From the NCBI GenBank assembly GCA_963976625.1, contig CAXBLA010000001.1:62001-126000 (forward strand): a stretch of DNA of 64,000 bases, given 5' to 3'. A program made the position numbers and the translations under genes. The stretch is from UBA1924 sp963976625. GTDB taxonomy: Bacteria > Planctomycetota > Phycisphaerae > Phycisphaerales > UBA1924. The notes below the pieces were generated by a model. The model was not told the origin of the DNA and ran no database searches. It saw nothing but the letters and a program-made list of their open reading frames with translations. This document shows, in pieces, positions 8,020-16,199 of the stretch (within the stretch, counting starts at the first letter, position 1; every line of letters begins with the position of its first letter).

Positions 8020-9002
8020 GAGTGAGCCCCCTTGCTGGTCGTTGGTGATTCACTCTGGGCACCGGGGCGGGCTCCGCCGGGTTCTTCGCTGACGGCTTGG
8101 ATGAACAGGTCTTCGAGCGATGGTCGGCGGGCGCCGAGCGATTCGATGACAACGCCGTTGGATCGCAGGGCGTCGATGGCGGGCTGGACCTTGTCGGCAT
8201 CGGAGGTCTGGAACTTGATCTCGAGCCCGTTGGGATTCACCGCGGACTCGATCGAGGGGCACGCTGATCGGAACGCGCTGATCGCGGAGGGCGAGAGCGG
8301 GGCGTTGGCTCTGATGATGAAGCCGCTGCCGTCCTCAGTGAGTTCTTGGATGGTGCCCTGCTGGCGCATGAGCCCGTGGACCATGATGGCGACGCGATCG
8401 CAGACCATTTCGAGTTCTGAAAGCAGGTGCGAGTTGAGGAACACGGTGCGTCCCTCAGATTTAAGTCGCTTGAGGATATCGCGGATGTCCTTTCGGCCGA
8501 TCGGGTCGACGCCGTCGGTCGGTTCGTCGAGGATGACGAGCTTGGGATCGTTCATGAGGGCTTGGGCGATGCCCACACGCTGGCGCATGCCCTTGGAATA
8601 GCTCCCGAGCTTGTGGTTGGCCCAGTCGGACATATTCACGATTTCGAGCAGCTCGTCTGCCTTTTTGTTGCGGGTCTGGCGATCCACCCCGGACATGGCA
8701 CCGAAGTGACGCAGCACTTGTCGGCTGGTGAGGTACTTGGGGAAGTTGTGATGCTCGGGGAGGTACCCGACATTGGCGAGTGCGGATTTGTCGCCGATCT
8801 TCTTACCCAGCAATGAGCCCGAGCATTTCGTGGGCTTGATGACGGTCAATAGCACCTTGACGAGCGTGGACTTGCCCGCGCCGTTAGGGCCCAGGAGCCC
8901 GAAGATCTCGCCCGCGCCGACTTGGAGGTCGACGCCCCGGAGTGCGTGGACCTTGCGTCGATACATTTTGTCGACGCCGGCGACATCAATCACTGCTTCC
9001 AT
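8016..9002 (-). CDS. ABC transporter ATP-binding protein (CcmA/DrrA-like)
   Basis: A 328-residue ATPase partner of the permease that follows it. It has Walker A GPNGAGKST near residues 38-46, the signature YSKGMRQRVGIAQALM, Walker B LVILDEPTDGVDP and the switch histidine in FLNSHLLSE. The C-terminal 100 residues form the extra domain common in ATPases of ABC-2 exporters, ending in a proline/serine-rich tail. Together the pair makes one half-exporter set; no membrane-fusion or outer-membrane partner is adjacent. The cargo is unknown. Confidence 0.92.
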   Translation of the reverse strand: MEAVIDVAGVDKMYRRKVHALRGVDLQVGAGEIFGLLGPNGAGKSTLVKVLLTVIKPTKCSGSLLGKKIGDKSALANVGYLPEHHNFPKYLTSRQVLRHFGAMSGVDRQTRNKKADELLEIVNMSDWANHKLGSYSKGMRQRVGIAQALMNDPKLVILDEPTDGVDPIGRKDIRDILKRLKSEGRTVFLNSHLLSELEMVCDRVAIMVHGLMRQQGTIQELTEDGSGFIIRANAPLSPSAISAFRSACPSIESAVNPNGLEIKFQTSDADKVQPAIDALRSNGVVIESLGARRPSLEDLFIQAVSEEPGGARPGAQSESPTTSKGAHS

Positions 9003-9059
9003 AATGTTGAACCTCTTCGATCGGGTGGTGTGTGCTTTGTGTTTCTGAGTATACCAGAA

Positions 9060-9761
9060 CTAGCTGTGCTGCCCGGGTGCGTGCTTGCGGGCGATAATAT
9101 GGAACACATGCCAGTGCTTCTGGATTCCATCACAGTCTTGGCCTTCGCGCTCTTCTTCTTTCAGCTGTTCTATGCAAAACGGCTCTAAAAGTTGCTCAAT
9201 CCGGGCCCGGGTGTGGTGTGAGCGATCCGGGATGGTCGCCCAGGAGTCCCGCTCGCCGAAGAGCTGCCCTGAAAAACGCCCGCCGGGGCGGATTGCTTCG
9301 ACGATTTGGGCCCAGAGGTGATCAAAGTGATCTGGGGCACAGAATGGGAGCGAGAAGCTCGCGTTGAGTAGGTCGCAGGCAGGCAGTTCTACGGCTTCAA
9401 ACGGGGCGAGCTGCATGGTCAGATTGGCGGGGTTCCCGAGGTCCTCGCGGGAGATCAGGCGTTTGATCCCGTCGGGGTGACCGTCGATCGCGTGGACTTT
9501 CCAGCCCCGTCGGAGCATCTCGGCGGTGTCTCGGCCTTCGCCGCAGCCTAGATCAATGGCGCATCGCTGGAGGAGCGGGTCTTGATCAAAGGTATCGAGC
9601 ACATCGAGGAGCGTCTGACGCGGCTCGCGCCCCTTGGTCGCTTCGAAGTAGCCCTCCCAGTCACGCGTCGTCGCGTAGACAAAGGCGGGGAGGGGGGCGG
9701 AGCTCTGTGGAGTGCCCAGATCAGTGTCGGTAGATTCGTGATTCTGTGTGGTGTTTGTCAT
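9060..9761 (-). CDS. class I SAM-dependent methyltransferase
   Basis: A 233-residue protein. The open frame extends further upstream, but ATG at 9761 (MTNTTQNHEST) avoids overlap with the divergent UbiD-family gene. The SAM-binding motif I is CAIDLGCGEGRDTAEMLRRG, followed by VHAIDGHPDGI (motif II acidic residue) and later EAIRPGGRFSGQLFGERDSW. This is the TehB-like or small-molecule methyltransferase layout. The acceptor cannot be told from the sequence. It is divergent from the UbiD-family gene, with only 12 bases between the starts. Confidence 0.85.
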   Translation of the reverse strand: MTNTTQNHESTDTDLGTPQSSAPLPAFVYATTRDWEGYFEATKGREPRQTLLDVLDTFDQDPLLQRCAIDLGCGEGRDTAEMLRRGWKVHAIDGHPDGIKRLISREDLGNPANLTMQLAPFEAVELPACDLLNASFSLPFCAPDHFDHLWAQIVEAIRPGGRFSGQLFGERDSWATIPDRSHHTRARIEQLLEPFCIEQLKEEEREGQDCDGIQKHWHVFHIIARKHAPGQHS

Positions 9762-9773
9762 ATCGTATAGGTA

Positions 9774-11798
9774 ATGTATGCAGACCTTCACCGCTTTGTC
9801 GACGCCCTTGAGCAATCAGATCAGCTGATTCGGGTAAAAACTTCGGCTGATCCGGTGCTCGAAATCACGCGAGCTGCGGATAGAGAGTCCAAGCTCGACG
9901 CGCCGGTCGCTGGATCGGCGAGCGCACAACGCAATGATCCAGAGTTCGCCGGGCTCGGCGGCCAAGCGTTGTTTTATGAGCAGCCAATGGACGCTGATTT
10001 TCCGCTGCTGATCAATGCGTTCGGCTCGTACCGCCGGATGGAGATGGCGATGGGGGATCGGGCGTTCGATGACATCGCGTCGACGATTGCCCAACTCGTC
10101 AAGCCTGAGCCGCCGCGATCGAAGGGTGAGGCGATTGCGAAGGCCAAGCAGTTCCTGCCGCTGCTCAAGATCGGGCCCAAGCGGAGCAAGAAGCCGGGTA
10201 TGTGCCAGCAGGTGGTGCATACCGGCGATCAGATCGATCTCACTCGCTTGCCCATCCTGCGCTGCTGGGAACACGACGGCGACTACGAAGCACTCGGCTA
10301 TCCAAGCGGCGTCAACGATGCGGTCCCGGGGCTTGGGCATCCGGACATCGACGAGGATGCATGGAATGAGCGATATCGGGGAAGGTTCATCACGCTCGCG
10401 GGGATCCACACGATCCATGCCGACGATCGTGATGACCCGAAGCCCAAGTCGCACAATATTGGGATGTATCGGCTCCAACTGCTGGGCAAGGATCGGCTCG
10501 CGATGCACTGGCACATGCACCACGACGGCGCATCCCACTGGCGCTCATGGAAAAAGCTCGGCCAACCCATGCCCGTCGCCATCGTACTCGGAGGTTCATC
10601 AGTCCTCCCCTACGCTGCAACCTGCCCGCTCCCGCCAGGAATCTCCGAACTCCTCATGGCCGGGTTCCTCAACCGCAAAGGCATCCCGCTCTGCCGAGCA
10701 AAGACAGTCCCCATCTGGGTCCCCGCAGACGCCGAGATGATCATCGAAGGCAATGTCCGCACCGACGCGGGTTACCCCGGATGGGACCCAAGACAACCCG
10801 ATGCAGACCCGCTCGGCGAGGGCGCCGTCTTCGAAGGCCCGTTCGGGGATCATACCGGTTTCTATTCCATGCCCGATCGCTACCCGATTGTCGAGGTCAG
10901 CGCCTTCACGCATCGGGAAAAAGCGATCTATCCGACGACCGTGGTGGGGCTCCCGCCTCAGGAGGATTACTTCCTCGGCAAGGCGACCGAGCGGATCATG
11001 CGTCCGCTGCTCGAGACCATCCTGCCGGACATCAAGGATTACGACCTGCCCATGTTCGGGGCGTTTCACAATGTCGCCAACATCCAGATCACTAAGGCGT
11101 ACCCGCTCCACGCCCGCAAAGTGATGCACGGGATCTGGGGCGCGGGGCAGATGGCGTGGACGAAGAACCTGTTTGTGGTGGACGACACGGTGGATGTCCA
11201 TAACCTGTCGACCGTGCTGGGAGCGGTGTATCAGCACTGCGTGCCATCGCGCGACATCGAGCAGGTACACGGGGCGCTTGATATCCTCGATCATGCCGCC
11301 CCGCGGCTGGGCAGCGGGGTGAAGCTCGGATTCGACGCCACGGCCAAGATCGCCGGCGAAGATGTGGATGGGCGTGTGATCGCTGGGCCGAGCTCGCTGC
11401 CAACTGAAGATCAGCAATCCCAAGCGATAGAACAGGCGAAAGAGATCGAAGGGGTACTCGATGCCCACACATCGGCGGCCGCACCGGGCTGGTTGTTTAT
11501 CCGTGCGGACAAGGATGTCGATGAGCCCGAGCACGCCGGGCTCGGCGGGCGGATTCTTGAATCGTACTTTGCCCAAGCGTGTGCGATGAAGTTTGTCGTC
11601 GTGCTGGGGCGATCGGTGGAGATCAACGATCATCACCAAGCATTGTTCCACTGGGCGGCGAACACCGACGCGAGCCGCGATGCGATCTGGGATCAGTCGA
11701 ATGGCTGCGAGCGGGTGGGGTTCGATGCGACACCAAAGAGCACAGGTGATGCCCGAAACAGCCAGCCCGTGAGGGCATGGCCGCCGGTTCTCAAGTAG
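9774..11798 (+). CDS. UbiD-family (de)carboxylase
   Basis: A 674-residue member of the prenylated-FMN-dependent UbiD family. Recognisable blocks are LINAFGSYRRMEMAMG, a RLQLLGKDRLAMHWHMHHDG segment, and the active-site region EMIIEGNV followed by EGPFGDHTGFYS, which holds the conserved glutamates. It is longer than UbiD of Escherichia coli (about 500 residues), which is usual for the menaquinone-type and actinobacterial/planctomycete branches, so a role in menaquinone or aromatic-acid decarboxylation is possible. No ubiX-type prenyltransferase lies nearby. Converges with the carboxypeptidase gene, 18 bases away. Confidence 0.88.
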   Translation: MYADLHRFVDALEQSDQLIRVKTSADPVLEITRAADRESKLDAPVAGSASAQRNDPEFAGLGGQALFYEQPMDADFPLLINAFGSYRRMEMAMGDRAFDDIASTIAQLVKPEPPRSKGEAIAKAKQFLPLLKIGPKRSKKPGMCQQVVHTGDQIDLTRLPILRCWEHDGDYEALGYPSGVNDAVPGLGHPDIDEDAWNERYRGRFITLAGIHTIHADDRDDPKPKSHNIGMYRLQLLGKDRLAMHWHMHHDGASHWRSWKKLGQPMPVAIVLGGSSVLPYAATCPLPPGISELLMAGFLNRKGIPLCRAKTVPIWVPADAEMIIEGNVRTDAGYPGWDPRQPDADPLGEGAVFEGPFGDHTGFYSMPDRYPIVEVSAFTHREKAIYPTTVVGLPPQEDYFLGKATERIMRPLLETILPDIKDYDLPMFGAFHNVANIQITKAYPLHARKVMHGIWGAGQMAWTKNLFVVDDTVDVHNLSTVLGAVYQHCVPSRDIEQVHGALDILDHAAPRLGSGVKLGFDATAKIAGEDVDGRVIAGPSSLPTEDQQSQAIEQAKEIEGVLDAHTSAAAPGWLFIRADKDVDEPEHAGLGGRILESYFAQACAMKFVVVLGRSVEINDHHQALFHWAANTDASRDAIWDQSNGCERVGFDATPKSTGDARNSQPVRAWPPVLK

Positions 11799-11816
11799 AT
11801 TTGAGTGGTTGGGCAG

Positions 11817-13379
11817 TTAGCCGCCGAGCGGTTGAGTTCTCGGCGTGCCGGCTTTCTCGCTCATCCACGCGTCGATGTCGTTGACGATCGAGTCGATCAA
11901 CGGCTTGGCGTTCCGGCTTGTCGCGCCGGACTTGACATTGTTGAGCATGATCGAGAAGACAACACGCTGTCCCGAGCGTGGGTGCTCGAGCACACCCGAG
12001 AGGGCGTACATGCCGGTGAGGTAGCCGCTCTTGGCATACAGGGTGGATTGGAGGGCGTCGTCATCGAGGAACCGCTTGCGGAGGGTGCCCACGCCGGGGT
12101 TGGCCATGGAATCTTCGAAGTGGTCCCAGTGATCCGAGCGGGCGAGCTTGCGCATCCAGGTGGAGAGGGTCTTGGGCGAGATCTTGTTCATGCGTGACAT
12201 GCCCGAGCCATCAGCGATGACGGTTTCTTCGGCGGCTGAAGCGCCGATTTTCTCGGACAACAGCATGCGGATGACGGTTGCGCCGTTTTCCCATGAGCCG
12301 GGGTCGGAGGTGATCTCGTGACCAATTCTTTTGATGAGAGCCTCTGCGTACAGGTTGTACGAGTCGGTGTTGGTCCGGTTGAGCACATCGTCGATCGGGG
12401 TGGTGATCACTGCCAGTGTCCGTGAGCTGGTGTAGAGATCTGCAGGTTCGATCAGCTTGGTGAGCTGGTCAAGGGTCGCACGCTCGGTGCCGATCTTGAT
12501 GTCGCGTTTACGGAGCTCGGATGCCAAGAGCCGCCCGGCGAACTCGGGGGGCGAGTCGATCGCAACGGGGATCTCGGACTGGGCCGAGACATTGCCGAGG
12601 AGCGTAAAGGTGTTTTCTTTTTTGGGACGGGCGATCCACGCGGTGTCCCGTTTTTTCTTTATGGATTTGGCTTTGATCTGTGTATCGACCCAGTACGCAT
12701 CGGGCTGGACTTTGACACTCGGGGCCCCTCCCGAAGCGGAAGGGAATGGGTAGAAGTTGATCACATTGGTGTGGAAGTTGAGCCCGCCGACTTGGGCGCA
12801 GTACCAGCGGTTGAGCTGATCAATGGGCCAGTCCGGATGGGTGTAGTTGCGATCGAAGACGGTGTCGTCGATGATGATCTCGGAGAGCTGGCTGATGCCT
12901 GCGCCAGCGAGCACGCCAGCGATCTGGTCGAAGAGCGTGTCGAGGGTGGTGCCGGACTCTTCGCCCAGGAAGATGGCCGGGTCACCGAGTGCAGGATCTC
13001 CATCGCCTTTGATGATCAGTGTTGGTGGAGTCGTTGTCTCGTCGAGAATCAGCTGGGTGCGGAAGGTGAAGTCGCCCCCGAGCACGAACAGAGCCGCGCC
13101 GCTGGTGAGGATCTTCATGTTCGATGCGGGGATCATGGCGACGGTGCCGTTGTAGTCGGCGATCTCCTCGCCGGTGTCGAGATCAGCGATGTAGACCGAC
13201 GCGGTGCCACCGCCCAGATCGGTGCGGGTGATGAGCCGATCGGTGGAGGAGTCGAGCGGTCCGGCGAGGGCGACCGTCGAGATGAATGCGACCGCTCCGA
13301 GGGCGATCGAAGAGAACCGGGTGAACGGCTGGGTTGCTCGGTGCCGAGTGTGGGGCCAAGTTCGGGGGGCTGATCGCAT
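11817..13379 (-). CDS. dacB: D-alanyl-D-alanine carboxypeptidase/endopeptidase, PBP4 (DacB) type
   Basis: A 520-residue exported peptidoglycan hydrolase. ATG at 13379 is chosen because AGAGGAG lies 8 bases upstream and a signal peptide follows (SSIALGAVAFISTVALA), although the frame stays open further upstream. The penicillin-binding motifs are SNMK at residues 86-89 (nucleophile Ser), SYN in the DSYNLYAEAL segment, and KSG in LYAKSGYLTG. DGSGMSRMNKISP is another class-C PBP block. It trims or cleaves stem peptides in the periplasm, so it supports the presence of peptidoglycan in this organism. Confidence 0.92.
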   Translation of the reverse strand: MRSAPRTWPHTRHRATQPFTRFSSIALGAVAFISTVALAGPLDSSTDRLITRTDLGGGTASVYIADLDTGEEIADYNGTVAMIPASNMKILTSGAALFVLGGDFTFRTQLILDETTTPPTLIIKGDGDPALGDPAIFLGEESGTTLDTLFDQIAGVLAGAGISQLSEIIIDDTVFDRNYTHPDWPIDQLNRWYCAQVGGLNFHTNVINFYPFPSASGGAPSVKVQPDAYWVDTQIKAKSIKKKRDTAWIARPKKENTFTLLGNVSAQSEIPVAIDSPPEFAGRLLASELRKRDIKIGTERATLDQLTKLIEPADLYTSSRTLAVITTPIDDVLNRTNTDSYNLYAEALIKRIGHEITSDPGSWENGATVIRMLLSEKIGASAAEETVIADGSGMSRMNKISPKTLSTWMRKLARSDHWDHFEDSMANPGVGTLRKRFLDDDALQSTLYAKSGYLTGMYALSGVLEHPRSGQRVVFSIMLNNVKSGATSRNAKPLIDSIVNDIDAWMSEKAGTPRTQPLGG

Positions 13380-13518
13380 CGTTGTGTCTCCTCTTGGACG
13401 GGCATCTATGCATGCTTTGCCCATACATCGGCAACCGTTCTCGATTTGCACCAAGAGTACCCGAGAAAACAGCGGATCCGCAGCGGCTTCTGGGATGGAG
13501 TTGAATTTCTGAGCGGTG

Positions 13519-13956
13519 TTAGCTGCTCTGCGTCCGCTCGATGAGCTCGAGGATTGAGTCATGGGCTTCCTGAGAGCCCAAGGCCCATTCACACCAGCTC
13601 TGGTGCCCGATGCTCGTTGCGGTGCTCAGCCCGCTGTGGAGGTACCTGGGCAGCTCCGATGGGGTGTTGGCTTGAAAGAACGACGAGGAGAGTGTGACGG
13701 CGATGCGGATATTGGCCGGATCCGGCACCAGGTGGACCGCCATCAGCATCCCCCCGGCGTCGAGTTCGATGGCCTCACACCATTTCCAGGAGAGCCCCGT
13801 CCACTTGAGCTTCGGCTTGGTCGAGAGCTGCTTCGAGAGCGCTGTACGGAACGATTCATACAGCGGGCGAGCTTCGGGATCGAGCTGAGCGATCAGGGCT
13901 TTGGCGGTCGGCGTGTTGTATTGGCTGGTCCAAGCGTTCACTTTGGGTTCCTTCAA
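13519..13956 (-). CDS. conserved hypothetical protein
   Basis: A 145-residue soluble protein that I do not recognise with certainty. It has a helical N-terminus (TPTAKALIAQLDPEARPLYESF) and a central beta-rich part with aromatic residues (KLKWTGLSWKWCEAIEL and a hydrophobic strand MLMAVHLVPD). No signal peptide or membrane segment is visible. It is 139 bases upstream of the carboxypeptidase start on the same strand and 130 bases from the divergent receiver gene. Its size and layout loosely recall small DUF1801-like proteins, but this is a guess. Confidence 0.6.
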   Translation of the reverse strand: MKEPKVNAWTSQYNTPTAKALIAQLDPEARPLYESFRTALSKQLSTKPKLKWTGLSWKWCEAIELDAGGMLMAVHLVPDPANIRIAVTLSSSFFQANTPSELPRYLHSGLSTATSIGHQSWCEWALGSQEAHDSILELIERTQSS

Positions 13957-14086
13957 GGGGCTCGATTTGGAGTGCTCTGCGGTTCTTTGGGGTGTTTGGC
14001 GAGATGCGGGGTGGTTTCTCGGAGCCCGACCACCAAAGATTAGGCATCAAGCACTCCTCCGACACCAGATCAGCTATTCTGATTGC

Positions 14087-14593
14087 ATGCGAGCAACACC
14101 GATGACCAACGCCGACACGCACAACGAAACTGCCTCGATCAACGAGACCGCCATCGAGCACGAGGGGGTGCTGATTGTCGATGACAACGAGCAGAACCTC
14201 GAACTGCTCCACGCGTACCTCGACGAGCTCGGCGGCGAAGTCCGCGTCGCCCACGACGGGATCGAAGCGATCGAGTCCGTCGCCAAGCAAGCCCCGGACA
14301 TTATTCTGCTCGATATCATGATGCCACGGATGAGCGGGTTCCAGGTATGCGAGAAGCTCAAGAAGGACCCGGCGACACGCGATATCCCGATCATCATGGT
14401 GACGGCGCTCAACGAGGTGGGGGATGTCGAGCGGGCGATTGATTTCGGAGCCGACGATTTCTTGACCAAGCCGGTCAACAAGCTCGAACTGCTCACGCGG
14501 GTGCGATCGCTGCTGCGGGTGCGCCAGCTCAAGCGTCAGCTCGAGAACGCGGTCAGCGAGATCCAGAACCTTCGGGATCATCCGGGCGAGTAA
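14087..14593 (+). CDS. stand-alone response regulator (receiver domain)
   Basis: A 168-residue phospho-acceptor protein. ATG 14087 is favoured because TATTCT lies 6 bases upstream and no Shine-Dalgarno is present; ATG 14102 is an alternative. The receiver domain spans residues of about 28-150: the acidic pair in LIVDDNEQN, the phospho-acceptor Asp in ILLDIMMPRMSGF, the switch Thr/Ala in IIMVTALNE, and the conserved Lys in FLTKPVNKLEL. A short amphipathic helix (LRVRQLKRQLENAVSEI) ends the protein, like the linker of PleD-type proteins cut before any output domain. No kinase is adjacent, so its partner is unknown. Confidence 0.92.
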   Translation: MRATPMTNADTHNETASINETAIEHEGVLIVDDNEQNLELLHAYLDELGGEVRVAHDGIEAIESVAKQAPDIILLDIMMPRMSGFQVCEKLKKDPATRDIPIIMVTALNEVGDVERAIDFGADDFLTKPVNKLELLTRVRSLLRVRQLKRQLENAVSEIQNLRDHPGE

Positions 14594-14623
14594 GCCGATC
14601 GATCGGATTGTTCATGGCTGCTC

Positions 14624-15976
14624 TTATGGACAGCCTGCGCCGAAGAGGTCGAGGAAGTCGGACACATCGAAGAAGTCCCACTCGCCGTCGTTGTTGATGT
14701 CGGCCTGGTCGTCCTGCTGCCCGAAAAGGTCGAGGAAGTCAGAAACATCGAAGAAATCGAGCTCGTTATCGTTGTTGTAGTCTGGCGGTGACGGGCAGGG
14801 ATCGAACGCCGGTGCGGGCATGATGAAATCGACGATCACCGGGCGGTGATCCGAGGCGATCCCCGAGATCGAGGTCGCGCTGGGGAACGAGCGGGCGGGC
14901 TCGGGGATCTTGCTGGTGTTCATGCCGCTGCCGCTCGAGCGGAAGATGAACTGGCGCCGGACATCGACGATCGAATCCTGCCAGCAGATGTAATCGAGCC
15001 GGCTCGAGCCGCCCTGGGTGCTATTGGACCCGGTAATCGGGTGCGTGGCATTGGTGAATGATGAGTCGGAGCGATCGCGGTCGGTGCCGTCGGAGCCGCC
15101 AAAGAACTCGGCCCGGGTGAGGATGGAGTTGGGGCTCGACGAGGTGGGGTTCTCGTTGAGATCGCCGCCCCAGATCACGGGGGTGTTGGGGTCGAGTGCA
15201 TCGCCAGCAGCAGGGACGATGACCTTGTTATTGGGATCGCTCACGCCGGCGTCCGCGCCGTTGTAGTAGTAATCGATCAGGTAGGCGGTATTGGTGGCGG
15301 CCTGCTCTCGCTGGTCGTAGTCGCTTGAGCTGCCCCCAGCCTTGAGGTGGGCATTGCCGATGACCATGTCGCCGGCGTAGTCTTCGTCCGGCAGATTGAT
15401 CTCGGCAAACTGGAACCCGCGGATCCCGCCGTTGCCGCCGTTCTGGTATTCATCTGGGATGAGGACAAAGTTGGAGATCGCGGGGATGCCGTCGCCGTTG
15501 ATATCCTCGATGGGAAAGCGGGACATGATCAGGTTGCGGTTGAAGTTGTCGGTGGAACCAGAGCTGTAGACATAGGGCAGATCGTAGCCGGGGACGAACT
15601 TCTTGGTGTACGACCCGACGGTGCCTCCCAGGAAGGTGTCTTCGCCGCCGTTGACGAGCATGTGGGCGACCTGATCGAGTTGTGCGACTGAGTCAGCCCC
15701 TGAGCCTGTGCCGTTGCCAGAGTTGTCGGCGCACTCTTGGAGGATGAGCACATCTGGCTGGAGCGAGGCGATGATGCGGACAATGCCGTTCCAGTTGTTA
15801 AACCCATCGCTTTTGCCGTTGGTTCGGCAGATCCCATCTTGAACATTCCAGGTCATCACGCGTACATCACGCGGGTTTTCCTTGCCCCAGTCGCCGTTGT
15901 TTGGGTCCCACTGAGCGAGGGTGGGGCTCGCGAGTCCGGCGAGGAGAACGGCTGGGATGAGGCTGGTGATCTTCAT
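14624..15976 (-). CDS. secreted endonuclease/exonuclease/phosphatase-family protein with GC-type dockerin tail
   Basis: A 450-residue exported protein. ATG 15976 is preceded by AAGGAAA and followed by a clear signal peptide (KITSLIPAVLLAGLASPTLAQ). The catalytic domain resembles the EEP/DNase I fold: VMTWNVQDG, ILQECADN, GNAHLKAGG, WGGDLNENP and ASDHRPVIVDF supply the usual Asn, Glu, His, Asp and Asp-His residues. The C-terminus has two calcium-binding-like units, YNNDNELDFFDVSDFLDLF and INNDGEWDFFDVSDFLDLF, ending in GAGCP. The enzyme probably degrades extracellular DNA or phosphoesters at the cell surface; the tail is thought to anchor or sort such proteins in Phycisphaerae. Confidence 0.88.
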   Translation of the reverse strand: MKITSLIPAVLLAGLASPTLAQWDPNNGDWGKENPRDVRVMTWNVQDGICRTNGKSDGFNNWNGIVRIIASLQPDVLILQECADNSGNGTGSGADSVAQLDQVAHMLVNGGEDTFLGGTVGSYTKKFVPGYDLPYVYSSGSTDNFNRNLIMSRFPIEDINGDGIPAISNFVLIPDEYQNGGNGGIRGFQFAEINLPDEDYAGDMVIGNAHLKAGGSSSDYDQREQAATNTAYLIDYYYNGADAGVSDPNNKVIVPAAGDALDPNTPVIWGGDLNENPTSSSPNSILTRAEFFGGSDGTDRDRSDSSFTNATHPITGSNSTQGGSSRLDYICWQDSIVDVRRQFIFRSSGSGMNTSKIPEPARSFPSATSISGIASDHRPVIVDFIMPAPAFDPCPSPPDYNNDNELDFFDVSDFLDLFGQQDDQADINNDGEWDFFDVSDFLDLFGAGCP

Positions 15977-16093
15977 AGCGGGTTTCCTTGGAGTCCTGAG
16001 GGGCGCACGCCCAAGAGTGGGTGCAACCGTACATCGGATCAAACGCATGTCCGATGCTGATCGATCGGTGAGATCGAGTCTTTGATTCAAAAT

Positions 16094-16121
16094 GGCGTCC
16101 GCGTCGTTAAACGCGGACGCC
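16094..16121 (-). terminator. probable intrinsic terminator of the 713-residue dockerin gene
   Basis: A perfect 11-bp stem (GGCGTCCGCGT with ACGCGGACGCC) and a 6-base loop lie about 80 bases past the stop of the minus-strand dockerin gene. On the minus strand the stem is followed by ATTTTG, a short T run. It separates that gene from the next dockerin-tailed gene. Confidence 0.6.
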
Positions 16122-16199
16122 GTGGGTGGCTTCTGGGCGATCAGGCGGTGCCCGATATCCCTTGGGTGTTGTTTTCACAACAGGCCTTGGACAACCCGA

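Noticed and set aside
10599..11651. 350-codon minus-strand frame inside the UbiD-family gene
   Set aside because: Antisense shadow of a clear UbiD-family sequence; no recognisable motif of its own.
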